A DNA stretch of 64,000 nt from an uncultured Bacteroides sp. GTDB taxonomy: Bacteria; Bacteroidota; Bacteroidia; Bacteroidales; Bacteroidaceae. Positions 54,244-62,477 of this stretch are shown here, piece by piece. A model generated the notes under the pieces. The model was not told the DNA's origin. It worked only from the letters and a program-made list of their open reading frames with translations, and did no database searches. Both the position numbers and the translations under genes were made by a program. Location: the NCBI GenBank assembly GCA_959606905.1, contig CAUHML010000005.1, positions 1 to 64,000 of the forward strand, read 5' to 3'. Position 1 is the stretch's first letter, and every line of letters begins with the position of its first letter.

Positions 54244-55770
54244 TTATTTTATATTTTTAACCGCCTCCTCAATTCTAGATCGCAAATTCGGATTACTCGG
54301 ACGTGCCGAACTACCAAAATCAATAATCTGTCCTTTTCTGTTTATCAAGATATAATATGGCATATCATGCACATTCCATTGGTTACAAATCTTCTGATAA
54401 TTTTCTTTTCCAAAAAAATCATTTGCATAAATACATTCAATTCCCCGGTTCCTCAATGAATACTTATCCAGGCACTCCTCCCACTCCTCTTTCGGTTCGC
54501 TGCCACATATAGAATATATGACCAAATCTTTTGTGGAATACTTACTGCGTAACTGCTTCAACGGTTCCATCTCCGTTAAACAAGGAGGGCACCACTTAAC
54601 CCAAAAATCAAAATAGATCACTTTTCCACGATCTTTCTCGAGCATTTCATAAATAGGTTCCATAAATGACATAGACGTTTTTTGACTTGCATTTTCATGA
54701 AATACTCCATACAATAAATTATCGGAAACCGATTGAGGATTTTCCAAATATGACTTAGTCCGATTATATATTTGGGTAATCTGTGCACGTAAATGCGGCA
54801 TCTTCACTATTGAATCAAACTGTGCGTGTCGTTTTGCTAAAGCAAGTGTATCATTAGCCGTCAAACAATTAGCCATCATCTTTGTATACAAATACTGATT
54901 CAATGTATTCTCCCCAATTAGAGACATCATATCCTCTATCTTCGGATATTTCCTATTTTTCAAAGCCATTCCAAATAAAATATAGTTTTCTACACTTTCA
55001 GCAATATCAAATAAACGTGCTGATAGTATGCCTTTATGGTAAAGCCCGTTAATTTCAGGCAACAACGCATGATAGCGCTCCAACTCCTTACCAGTTTCAT
55101 CTTGGATGTGAGAAGCATAAAGTAGCAAAGCATAATAATAATCCTGTTTCAATAGTTCTTCTGTGAGAAATTCAACTTCTTCTGACGGCTTATATTTTTG
55201 TATATACTCTTGCCTACGTTCCAAACGAAGATTATACTCCCTTTTAAGTTCTGTTTCAAAATCATTATTATTCAAATTAGATCCTATACTATAATTCTGT
55301 ATATAGTAATAAGCATTCTCAGTAAAAGCCAATATTTCTTGGTTTAATTTTTCAGCATCACCCGTTACTTTGGGATGAAACATATCCTTAAAATCAATCT
55401 CTACGTATACACTATCCCCCGGATGCACATACAAATGTTCGGCATAATTACGAATAGAAATCTCCCTTATTTTTGCAAAAATAGGAAAACGGAAAGAGAA
55501 TGATCCATCCTTTTGGATAGGTGCACAGTACTGATTCTCCATTTTTCTAAAAAAAGGAATAATAAGAGTCAAATCTTTTTCATTAGGATAAAAATCCCGG
55601 TTCAGCACCTTGCCTGTAACAATCACTTCTTCAGCGTATTCTTCAGGTAAAGAATAGCTTTCCTCCGCTTGTTCAGAAAGTTCAGGCTGAAAATTACTTT
55701 GTGTTTTTGAACGGCAACCAAATAACAGCAAAGAAGCTATTATCAGAAAAGAAAAAAGATGTTTCATCAT
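54244..55770 (-). CDS. TlpA-like thioredoxin lipoprotein
   Basis: This 508-residue protein has a lipoprotein signal (LLLFGCRSKTQ, Cys near residue 19), a DUF4369-like beta-rich N-terminal part (about 45-140), an alpha-helical middle, and a C-terminal thioredoxin fold (about 360-508) with the active site WCPPC in FWVKWCPPCLTEMEPL and a cis-Pro region near MPYYILINRKGQI. Such proteins in Bacteroides are periplasmic or outer-membrane-attached thiol oxidoreductases with unknown partners. It is a single-gene unit with a divergent promoter in the 55811-55852 palindrome. Confidence 0.87.
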   Translation of the reverse strand: MMKHLFSFLIIASLLLFGCRSKTQSNFQPELSEQAEESYSLPEEYAEEVIVTGKVLNRDFYPNEKDLTLIIPFFRKMENQYCAPIQKDGSFSFRFPIFAKIREISIRNYAEHLYVHPGDSVYVEIDFKDMFHPKVTGDAEKLNQEILAFTENAYYYIQNYSIGSNLNNNDFETELKREYNLRLERRQEYIQKYKPSEEVEFLTEELLKQDYYYALLLYASHIQDETGKELERYHALLPEINGLYHKGILSARLFDIAESVENYILFGMALKNRKYPKIEDMMSLIGENTLNQYLYTKMMANCLTANDTLALAKRHAQFDSIVKMPHLRAQITQIYNRTKSYLENPQSVSDNLLYGVFHENASQKTSMSFMEPIYEMLEKDRGKVIYFDFWVKWCPPCLTEMEPLKQLRSKYSTKDLVIYSICGSEPKEEWEECLDKYSLRNRGIECIYANDFFGKENYQKICNQWNVHDMPYYILINRKGQIIDFGSSARPSNPNLRSRIEEAVKNIK

Positions 55771-55810
55771 GTGTGAGTAGTATTATAACGTTTCGGTAAT
55801 CAGAATATAT

Positions 55811-55852
55811 AAAGCAGAACAAAGATAATGATTATTATCTTTGTTCTGCTTT
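55811..55852. promoter_or_regulatory. Palindrome with back-to-back promoter boxes
   Basis: AAAGCAGAACAAAGATAAT (55811-55829) is perfectly inverted at 55834-55852 around a 4-base loop. Each arm contains TATCTTTG facing outward: minus strand at 55820-55827, toward the TlpA-like gene, and plus strand at 55836-55843, toward the acetyltransferase gene. Confidence 0.6.
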
Positions 55853-55880
55853 ATTTGTATGACTTTTAAGATTAAATATC

Positions 55881-55903
55881 ATGTCAGGTGTCAGCACCTT
55901 TTT
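55881..55903 (+). terminator. Small hairpin with U-run before the acetyltransferase promoter
   Basis: AGGTG-TCAG-CACCT followed by six T sits about 30 bases after the palindrome on the plus strand. If real, it would end a very short rightward transcript from 55836-55843. Confidence 0.4.
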
Positions 55904-55914
55904 TATTTATTTCA

Positions 55915-55922
55915 TATATTTG
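55915..55922 (+). promoter_or_regulatory. Promoter -7 box of the acetyltransferase gene
   Basis: TATATTTG fits TAnnTTTG, 22 bases before the ATG at 55944, so a longer frame beginning at 55881 is unlikely. Confidence 0.6.
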
Positions 55923-55943
55923 CGAATTACTATTTTTAATTTT

Positions 55944-56477
55944 ATGCAAACTTATATCGAAACATCCCGATTGATCCTTCGCGATTGGAAAGAGGAAGAC
56001 ATTCCTCTTTTTGCCCTCATGAACGCTGACCCTCACGTCATGGAGTACTTTCTCCAACCATTAACTCCGGAAGAATCACTCAATTTTTATCATCGTATCC
56101 AAAAGGAATTTCAAACCTGCGGCTTCGGTTTGTATGCCGTAGAACGCAAAGAAGACCATGCTTTTATGGGCTATACCGGGCTGCATCAGATAACATTCGA
56201 TGTAGATTTTGCACCGGGTATAGAAATCGGCTGGCGGCTGGCACATGAGTATTGGGGACATGGCTATGCCCCTGAAGCAGCAACAGCTTGTCTGGAATAT
56301 ACTCGTAAACAACCGGACATTACAGAACTGTATTCATTTACTTCCCTGCCGAATCTCCGTTCGGAACGTGTAATGCAGAAGATAGGTATGACACGAATGA
56401 AAGAGTTCGACCATCCGCTTGTTCCTGCTGACCATCCATTATGCAAACACGTGTTATATCATATCAAAACAGGATGA
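55944..56477 (+). CDS. GNAT-family N-acetyltransferase (RimJ/RimL-like)
   Basis: Starting at 55944 (MQTYIETSRLILRDWKEEDI), this 177-residue protein matches RimJ/RimL-type N-acetyltransferases: TSRLILRDW at the start, EIGWRLAHEYWGHGYAPEAA near residue 92 (acetyl-CoA pyrophosphate loop), and TSLPNLRSERVMQKIGMTRM near 135. The family acetylates protein N-termini or small molecules. It is a single gene followed by about 600 bases without a protein-coding gene. Confidence 0.87.
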   Translation: MQTYIETSRLILRDWKEEDIPLFALMNADPHVMEYFLQPLTPEESLNFYHRIQKEFQTCGFGLYAVERKEDHAFMGYTGLHQITFDVDFAPGIEIGWRLAHEYWGHGYAPEAATACLEYTRKQPDITELYSFTSLPNLRSERVMQKIGMTRMKEFDHPLVPADHPLCKHVLYHIKTG

Positions 56478-56611
56478 AAGCATTATCCGGAAGATTTGTA
56501 TTCCTTTTAAAACGATTAACACACCAACCGTGACGGGTGAAGGTGGATGAAGAAGACAATCCGGCAATTATATTGGTAAAACAAAAGAAATAAAGGTAAA
56601 CATAGAAACTA

Positions 56612-56776
56612 TTGACTTTGCTCTTTTTATTTTGTATATTTGTCCGAAAGAACCAACTGGAACAAGAATGAGATATACAAAAATAAAGACATAAAGATAG
56701 ACTTTGAAGGCATAGATATATGTCCGTAAGAATAGAAACGGGGCAAAATCTGTAGAGATTTTACCCCGTTTTGTTT
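56612..56776 (+). ncRNA. Candidate small RNA with own promoter and terminator
   Basis: In the 603-base gap 56478-57080 a promoter of TTG (56612-56614), 20-base spacer and TATATTTG (56635-56642) is followed about 100 bases later by a GGGGCAAAATC (56740-56750) hairpin with GATTTTACCCC (56757-56767) and GTTTTGTTT. The predicted transcript is about 125 bases from near 56650. The only frame inside is an 8-codon ATG frame. No known RNA family is recognised. Confidence 0.45.
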
Positions 56777-57032
56777 AATATATTCAGTTTCATTTACTAA
56801 ATAACCCTGAATATCATTTATTATAAACGTGAGACCCGTTTATAATAAACTGTTCCATTATTTATTAAAAACACAAAATGAGTTTATTAGCATCTTGTAT
56901 AAGAAAAAGAAAACTGTTTAAGAGTAGAAAAGACAGCAATGGGACATACACAAATATATCTATACATTGAAGACAATAAACGACCTTTACAACTAATTTT
57001 CTTTTTCACTTATTACTCATTTAGTGCCTCTC

Positions 57033-57059
57033 AACAATAGAGATAATATCACTATTGTT
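57033..57059 (-). terminator. Hairpin after the creatininase gene
   Basis: AACAATAG (57033-57040) is inverted at 57052-57059, with an inner GATA/TATC pair. It lies 21 bases past the creatininase stop. No U-run follows. Confidence 0.45.
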
Positions 57060-57080
57060 CACCTATTCGTATTTTATTCT

Positions 57081-57836
57081 TCAGTAAAGTTTCTGGTTCA
57101 CCAATTCGTCAAAGAGCCTTGCATATTTCTCTGCGACTGCTTCTGCGAACTTTTTACCTTTTTCGGCAGAGGCTCCACGCGGATCACCTACCCCGGTATC
57201 TTTCGATACTTTTCCCCAGTTTCTGGGAATCCATGCTACTTTTTCATTCAAAGACTGCACGGCAAAGGTTTTATATTCTCCACTTCCTGCTTCTTCAAGA
57301 TTGACCAGTTCGGGATGATAGTGCATCATTACAGATGTCTCGACTTCATCTGCATGGTCACCCGGATTTTCAAAATAGTCCTTAACCTTTAATACGGTAT
57401 ACCATTCACTTGATGCAATCAGAAAGTCAGGATAGTCTACCGATAAATCACGAATCATACTTTTAAAAGTATTGCCACCATGCCCGTTGATAATTACTAA
57501 TTTCCGGATACCTTGAACATAAAGGGAAGAAACAATATCCGTCAGTATTGCTTTCTGAGTTTCATAACGCGTATGGATACAAAACGGAAGTTCCCGTTGT
57601 CCCGGATTTTGCGACCCCATGCCGATAGGTGGCATGACCATACAATTTACCCCATATTTCTGTTTGGCTATCAAAGCGGCAGAAACCGCTACATCATGAG
57701 AAAGGATACAATCCGTCATATAGGGCAAATGCAGATTATGAGGTTCGGTAGCCCCCCACGGTAACGCTACAATATCATATCTCCCATCTTTTACTTCTCC
57801 ATAACAAGATATGGATAAATCAACTTTTCTATTCAT
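57081..57836 (-). CDS. Creatininase-family amidohydrolase
   Basis: This 251-residue protein has the family metal motifs: ALPWGATEPHNLHLPYMTD near residue 24 (Glu and His ligands), VIINGHGGNTFKSMIRDL near 115, and DHADEVETSVMMHYHP near 160. Creatininase-like proteins hydrolyse cyclic amides such as creatinine or take part in cofactor and sugar-derivative pathways. Length and motifs are normal. The substrate cannot be named. A promoter box lies about 150 bases upstream, with decayed sequence between it and the hybrid regulator. Confidence 0.87.
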   Translation of the reverse strand: MNRKVDLSISCYGEVKDGRYDIVALPWGATEPHNLHLPYMTDCILSHDVAVSAALIAKQKYGVNCMVMPPIGMGSQNPGQRELPFCIHTRYETQKAILTDIVSSLYVQGIRKLVIINGHGGNTFKSMIRDLSVDYPDFLIASSEWYTVLKVKDYFENPGDHADEVETSVMMHYHPELVNLEEAGSGEYKTFAVQSLNEKVAWIPRNWGKVSKDTGVGDPRGASAEKGKKFAEAVAEKYARLFDELVNQKLY

Positions 57837-57974
57837 ATACCTTATTTATTTCTGATGATTATACTATTTCATTTTTACTATCACTTCTCTCTTTTTTTAT
57901 CAGACTATACTTCTTGAAGCAAAAATAGGAATTGTTTGGAGATTCTATAGCTAATCAAGGACTAAATTCACTAA

Positions 57975-58240
57975 CTAATTAACAAATATATTACAAGCGA
58001 TAGGTAACCGTTCTTTCTTCGGAAGAGTCAATTCAAAGACGCCAGATACCTTCTAAGACTTTCTCTACGGTTCCTATATTCGCTTTGGGTTGGCGGCGGC
58101 TCTTGATTGTCAGATATCCCTTGCCTTCCGTTGCTTTTACTTCCTTCGTTTTATTATCCACGTGTTGCAATCTCAAAATTACGGAAACCGTGAGAAATTT
58201 CCGGAGAATAGATTTTTAGCCAATAATACTCTTTATATAA
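57975..58240 (-). pseudogene. Decayed C-terminal remnant of an unidentified gene
   Basis: Read on the minus strand, coding-like pieces appear in shifting frames: PEISHGFRNFEIATRG just past the regulator's stop, then KATEGKGYLTIKSRRQPKAN to EGIWRL (58161 down), then VSGVFELTLPKKERLPIACN ending at a stop at 57975. No single frame stays open. It looks like the 3' end of a gene worn down by frameshifts; no family is recognised. The rest of the gap 57837-57974 has only a promoter box. Confidence 0.4.
57983..57990 (-). promoter_or_regulatory. Promoter -7 box of the creatininase gene
   Basis: TATATTTG on the minus strand fits TAnnTTTG. The leader to the ATG at 57836 would be about 140 bases. Confidence 0.4.
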
Positions 58241-59937
58241 TCCGTAGGGCATACATGATAGAAATCCTTAAATTTCTTCCTAAAATATTGGACATCACAA
58301 TATCCCAACATACCTGCTATTTCCGAAATATTAAATTGTTGGGAAGCCAACAATTTAAGTGCTTTATCCATTTTGAATGAATAGATGTAATCTTCCGGTG
58401 ACATACCTATAATATCCTTTATCTTACTGTAAAAAGCAGTACGACTCATCCCTATATCAACACAAAGTTTATCAATCCTATATTTCTCCGTTGAGAGATT
58501 CTTTTCCAATATTTCATTGACTTTATTCATAAATAACAAATCTGTGTTTTCCATTTCCTGCCTCATAGGCACCAAAGGGAAAATGGCATCAGATAAAAAG
58601 TTTTTTATTCGTTCACGCAACGCTATACGATTCTCAATAAGCATGCAAATATCCGCCCTGAACTTACAGATACTCTCTGTACGCAATTTCAACCGATCTG
58701 CTCCACATCCTAAATGAGAAAGATAGCTTTCATTATCAAAAGACCTTATCAGCAGAACGACTGGTATCTCTCCCATTGTTTTATCTGCTTTAACTTGAAA
58801 ACAGAGCGAATCGCCACTTATGCCGTTTACATTATCATCAATAATGATTGTGTCAGGAATTTGCCGGATGATAGTATGTATTATCAAATCAGGATCTTCA
58901 AGAATGGAAATCTGATAGTATCTCGACAAAGACTTTCTCAAATAATCACTGAACGGTTTATCCTTCATTACTAATAAGATATGAGGAGCATCCTTTGCTT
59001 TCAAATCTTGTTTTTCATCCTTATGAATTCGAGAGGATTTTATAACGGGACATTCTTGATTCTGGCAATGACAGTCCGTCGGGATAACAATCCTGAAAGT
59101 GGCGAATTTGCCGTGTCCGTAGCCAATCATTTTCCCTCCATGCAAACGAATGATTTTTCTGACAGTCCTCAAACCACTATATCCATATACAGGAAACAGA
59201 GCGGAAATAAAGGAAAATAAACTTTCAGCTTTATTCTCCGTTACGGTATTATTGCTGATATGTAATTCCCATGCATCCATTGTATGCGTTACGCTAATTG
59301 ATATGCAACAACCCGAATTTGTTATCAAGATTATCTTGTATAAAAGATACTGAAGTGCGGCTGTCATTATGTTCTCATTTATCCTGCAACTGACGCAATC
59401 CGAACATTCGTTGACCTTCAATTTCACTTGACGGATGTTTGCGTATGGCCGACATTGATTAACAATGGAAGTGATATAAGTGGAAAGTTCAAAATCGACA
59501 GTAGCTGTCTTAGGCTTAATACTACCTTCAATCTTATCAAGCGTCATAACATTCTGATTACAGTCTATTATACGTTCAGCATATTTCAAGACTTCCTCTA
59601 TTTTCAGAGAAACCGGTTCAGACAGACTAGCAGTTTTAATATCTTCCAACTGATTTCGTAATAATGTCAAGGGTGTATGTATCGAATGAAGCATATTCAT
59701 TGCAATCTTATATTTTTCATGAGATTGAAACCGGACATTATACTCTGCCGCAAGATAGGCAAGTAGGCAAATAAATAGTCCAATACCAAGTCCCCCTACG
59801 GGAATTACATATCCAAGCAGAGACAAATCAGACAAAATTACATCAATAGTCTGTTTACTGCCCACAAAATCTGCTCCCTCCTTTAAAGGAAGTAAAAGCT
59901 GAAAACTAAATAATAAATTCAGGAAACAATCATTCAT
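58216..59937 (-). CDS. Short hybrid regulator: degenerate kinase, receiver and AraC domain
   Basis: This 573-residue protein has one membrane helix (about 40-63) and no large periplasmic sensor, unlike a full HTCS of over 1,300 residues. A His-containing dimerisation box is visible (LHSIHTPLTLLRNQLEDIK, near 85). The ATP-binding domain (about 160-275) lacks a recognisable N-box Asn and a G1 DxGxG; YSGLRTVRKIIRLHGGKMIG is the only clear echo. The receiver (about 300-415) keeps the phospho-acceptor region TIIIDDNVNG but has lost the usual acidic pair (VMKD). The AraC end (about 470-573) looks intact (YRIDKLCVDIGMSRTAFYSK). It may be a decayed or a re-purposed regulator. Confidence 0.75.
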   Translation of the reverse strand: MNDCFLNLLFSFQLLLPLKEGADFVGSKQTIDVILSDLSLLGYVIPVGGLGIGLFICLLAYLAAEYNVRFQSHEKYKIAMNMLHSIHTPLTLLRNQLEDIKTASLSEPVSLKIEEVLKYAERIIDCNQNVMTLDKIEGSIKPKTATVDFELSTYITSIVNQCRPYANIRQVKLKVNECSDCVSCRINENIMTAALQYLLYKIILITNSGCCISISVTHTMDAWELHISNNTVTENKAESLFSFISALFPVYGYSGLRTVRKIIRLHGGKMIGYGHGKFATFRIVIPTDCHCQNQECPVIKSSRIHKDEKQDLKAKDAPHILLVMKDKPFSDYLRKSLSRYYQISILEDPDLIIHTIIRQIPDTIIIDDNVNGISGDSLCFQVKADKTMGEIPVVLLIRSFDNESYLSHLGCGADRLKLRTESICKFRADICMLIENRIALRERIKNFLSDAIFPLVPMRQEMENTDLLFMNKVNEILEKNLSTEKYRIDKLCVDIGMSRTAFYSKIKDIIGMSPEDYIYSFKMDKALKLLASQQFNISEIAGMLGYCDVQYFRKKFKDFYHVCPTDYIKSIIG

Positions 59938-60125
59938 ACTAATATCAGATTAATTTAATTAATATTTTACACTTTCAGTAAAACACGTCTGATGATTCTT
60001 TGACGTATTAAAATCCGATGCAAGTATAAACTTTTCGATACCGGTTTACGAGGTGGTTTCTGACAAAAACAAAGGGTGTTTTCTATCTAAAATGGTAACA
60101 TTTTCATTTATTACTCTAATATAAG

Positions 60126-60150
60126 CAAATGTAAATGTAAAGCTACATTT
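60126..60150 (-). promoter_or_regulatory. Promoter box overlapped by AAATGTA repeats
   Basis: TACATTTG on the minus strand (60126-60133) fits TAnnTTTG and lies about 190 bases before the hybrid regulator. AAATGTA at 60127-60133 and 60133-60139 is inverted as TACATTT at 60144-60150. The remaining gap 59938-60217 shows no gene. Confidence 0.4.
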
Positions 60151-60217
60151 TTATCCGATTTACATACAATAATATATATTTTTACTATGAAATTAATCAA
60201 TAGAAAGCATACAGGTA

Positions 60218-60264
60218 CAAAACAAAAACGGGCAAATATGCAATACATCACGCATATTTACCCG
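60218..60264 (-). terminator. Terminator of the DUF2807 gene
   Basis: On the minus strand a 13-base-pair stem (60252-60264 with 60229-60241, one G-T pair) is followed by TTTTTGTTTTG. It starts 24 bases past the DUF2807 stop. Confidence 0.9.
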
Positions 60265-60287
60265 CATCCTATTATAATCGAGAATTC

Positions 60288-61079
60288 CTATTTTCTGGAA
60301 ATAGAATCTTTCCTGCCTTGTTTATTTAGAATAGTTGGATTTCCTTTATATTCAATATCTCCGCTACCGCTAACTTTTGCATCCAACTGTTTAGAAGCAT
60401 AACAAGAGATATCGCCGGAACCTGAAACAGTGGCAATCACTTCAGTAGCCGCCAACTTATCAGCACTGATGTCACCGGAGCCGTTTACAGTCAATGCAGC
60501 CCATTTCGCAGTGCCTTTGATATTCACATCTCCCGAACCGCTGACTATCGTTTTTACAGTAGTGCCCTTCACATTTTTCACATCGATATCTCCACTCCCT
60601 TTTATATAAGCAGAAAGATTAGTATATTGCAGATTCTCCGCTTCAATATCTCCGGAACCGGTTATGTTCAGAGTCAAATCAACACCTTTAATAGTACCCT
60701 TCAGATATACATCTGCCGAACCTTTAATATCTACTTCATCTAATGAAGGAGAAGAAGCAATCACTTTCAAACGACGTTCTCCACTAAGAATCTTAACCCC
60801 CTTCTTGATATTCACCTGCAACACTCCATTCGCAGTAGATACTTCCAGCAAATCGACCAAATTGTCCGAACCATATATAGAGATCTCTGTTTTAGAGCCA
60901 CTACTCTGTCGATATTCAACATCAGTACTGCCTAGCACCTTGATTGAGCTAAAATTGCTTACGTTATTCAACTCCTTTGTAATATACTTCTTACTGGGAG
61001 TTACGGTCTGTGCCTGCATTCCTGTTATAAACAAGAACATCAGTACTGCCAACATAGATGTAACCTTTAAACTTTTCAT
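60288..61079 (-). CDS. DUF2807 (head GIN domain) exported protein
   Basis: Starting at 61079 (MKSLKVTSMLAVLMFLFITG), this 263-residue protein has a signal peptide ending MQAQ and a single DUF2807 beta-solenoid. The tell-tale turns recur about every 18-22 residues (NITGSGDIEAENL, IKGSGDIDVKNV, VSGSGDVNIKG, VNGSGDISADKL, VSGSGDISC, VSGSGDIEYKG). The family is often called putative auto-transporter adhesin, but no adhesion data are known to me. A Met 10 codons earlier is rejected since a promoter box lies only 28 bases before 61079. Confidence 0.87.
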   Translation of the reverse strand: MKSLKVTSMLAVLMFLFITGMQAQTVTPSKKYITKELNNVSNFSSIKVLGSTDVEYRQSSGSKTEISIYGSDNLVDLLEVSTANGVLQVNIKKGVKILSGERRLKVIASSPSLDEVDIKGSADVYLKGTIKGVDLTLNITGSGDIEAENLQYTNLSAYIKGSGDIDVKNVKGTTVKTIVSGSGDVNIKGTAKWAALTVNGSGDISADKLAATEVIATVSGSGDISCYASKQLDAKVSGSGDIEYKGNPTILNKQGRKDSISRK

Positions 61080-61106
61080 AATTTTTTTCGTTAAATGTTC
61101 TAACGA

Positions 61107-61114
61107 CAAATATA
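61107..61114 (-). promoter_or_regulatory. Promoter -7 box of the DUF2807 gene
   Basis: TATATTTG on the minus strand fits TAnnTTTG, 27 bases before the ATG at 61079. The rest of 61115-61345 shows no gene. Confidence 0.6.
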
Positions 61115-61345
61115 AGAAGTATATTTCAATTTACAAGAAAAGAACGAATATAACTTTGCCAACCTTCCGGATCAATGCGGAACAATAATGGTCCAATAAT
61201 TAAACTATACATTTTAGTTATTTGTTTATAATGAATAGATAAGTACACATTATTGTATTTACACTTCCAACGTATTTTCACCTATGCATAGTAAGTCCTT
61301 TTCAGCCGGATATTGAAATTCGTTTTTATGCCCGATAACTTTTAA

Positions 61346-61535
61346 TTATTTCTACACCTTATTGCCTGTAGTATTCATGCACAAGAAAAGTAACCACCTG
61401 TGCAGGAATATAAACTCTGGTACGATCGCCCGGCACAAGTATGGACCGAAGCATTACCATTGGGAAACGGCCGTTTAGGGGCCATGGTATATGGAATAGA
61501 ATCACCCGCTCGTTTGGACAAAAAGGAGCGGGCGA
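61346..61535 (+). pseudogene. N-terminal stub of a GH95-type glycosidase
   Basis: On the plus strand a signal-peptide-like LFLHLIACSIHAQEK is cut by a stop, and after it VQEYKLWYDRPAQVWTEALP runs into LGNGRLGAMVYGIESPARL. This is the characteristic start of family GH95 alpha-L-fucosidases (and close relatives). The reading frame then becomes unrelated sequence. Only about 45 residues of a protein normally near 800 remain; the rest is missing. It therefore marks a deletion or rearrangement. Confidence 0.7.
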
Positions 61536-61538
61536 TTC

Positions 61539-61570
61539 TTTGCATTTATCCTTTTTATATTTTACATTTG
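61539..61570 (+). promoter_or_regulatory. Promoter of the SDR gene at the GH95 junction
   Basis: TTTG at 61539-61542, a 20-base spacer and TACATTTG at 61563-61570 match the full Bacteroides consensus. The SDR ATG is 18 bases downstream. It sits just after the homology to GH95 ends, so the junction may have brought the promoter in. Confidence 0.7.
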
Positions 61571-61587
61571 CCAGTAAAAAAGAAATT

Positions 61588-62475
61588 ATGGCAGATAATT
61601 ATATAGAAAGACAGCAGGAACAATATGAAGCCAGAAAAGCAGCTTGGAAACAAGCACAGAAGTATGGTAAAAAGAAAACCGGAACAACGCATCAGGTGAG
61701 AACGGGACAAGCTGACAAGATACCTTCCGATGCAAACAGACGGAAAAGAAGAGTTTTCGTAACAGGCGGAGCGGAAGGAATAGGCAAAGCAATCGTAGAA
61801 GCATTTTCTCAAGCGGATTGCCTGGTCGCTTTCTGTGATACGAATGATGCATCCGGTCAACAAACTGCAAAAGAAACAGGAAGCATATTCCACAAGGTTG
61901 ATGTAAGCAATAAAGAGTCGTTGGAGAATTGTGTCCTGCAAATTCTGAAGGAATGGGGCGATCTTGATATCATTATTAATAATGTAGGCATTAGCAACTT
62001 TTCTCCTATCACGGAAACAAGTATAGAGGATTTCGACAAGATTCTCTCTGTCAACCTGCGTCCTGTATTTATCACTTCACGATTACTTGCCATTCATCGT
62101 AAAGCCCTTTCCTTTCCCAATCCTTACGGAAGAATTATCAATATCTGTTCCACCCGTTATCTGATGAGCGAGCCCGGAAGTGAAGGTTATGCCGCCTCAA
62201 AAGGTGGTATCTATTCTTTAACCCATGCATTAGCCTCATCATTATCCGAATGGCACATTACGGTAAACTCTATTGCACCGGGGTGGATACAGACACATGA
62301 CTACAACCAGCTCCGCCCGGAAGACCATTCACAACACCCTTCCCGGCGAGTGGGCAAACCGGAAGACATTGCCCGTATGTGCTTATTTCTTTGCGAGGAA
62401 AACAATGACTTCATCAACGGAGAGAACATAACCATTGACGGAGGAATGACGAAAAAGATGATTTATGTGGAATAA
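61588..62475 (+). CDS. Short-chain dehydrogenase/reductase with charged N-terminal extension
   Basis: Starting at 61588 (MADNYIERQQEQYEARKAAW), this 295-residue protein has about 48 leading residues rich in Lys, Gln and Arg, then a classical SDR: RVFVTGGAEGIGKAIVEAFS, IINNVGISNFSPIT, INICSTRYLM with Ser/Thr near the active site, and YAASKGGIYSLTHALA with Tyr and Lys. A longer frame from 61441 would run through the GH95 stub in another frame and is rejected. It is convergent with the patatin-like gene, the two stops lying 2 bases apart. Confidence 0.82.
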   Translation: MADNYIERQQEQYEARKAAWKQAQKYGKKKTGTTHQVRTGQADKIPSDANRRKRRVFVTGGAEGIGKAIVEAFSQADCLVAFCDTNDASGQQTAKETGSIFHKVDVSNKESLENCVLQILKEWGDLDIIINNVGISNFSPITETSIEDFDKILSVNLRPVFITSRLLAIHRKALSFPNPYGRIINICSTRYLMSEPGSEGYAASKGGIYSLTHALASSLSEWHITVNSIAPGWIQTHDYNQLRPEDHSQHPSRRVGKPEDIARMCLFLCEENNDFINGENITIDGGMTKKMIYVE

Positions 62476-62477
62476 GT

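Noticed and set aside
58090..58380. A 96-codon plus-strand frame opposite the short hybrid regulator
   Set aside because: It overlaps the intact AraC domain frame on the minus strand and shows no protein-like pattern.
60187..60402. A 71-codon plus-strand frame at the 3' end of the DUF2807 gene
   Set aside because: It spans the DUF2807 terminator and its second half is antisense to coding sequence.
61441..61587. A 49-residue extension of the SDR through the GH95 stub
   Set aside because: It is the stub read in another frame, and a full-consensus promoter lies between it and the SDR start at 61588.
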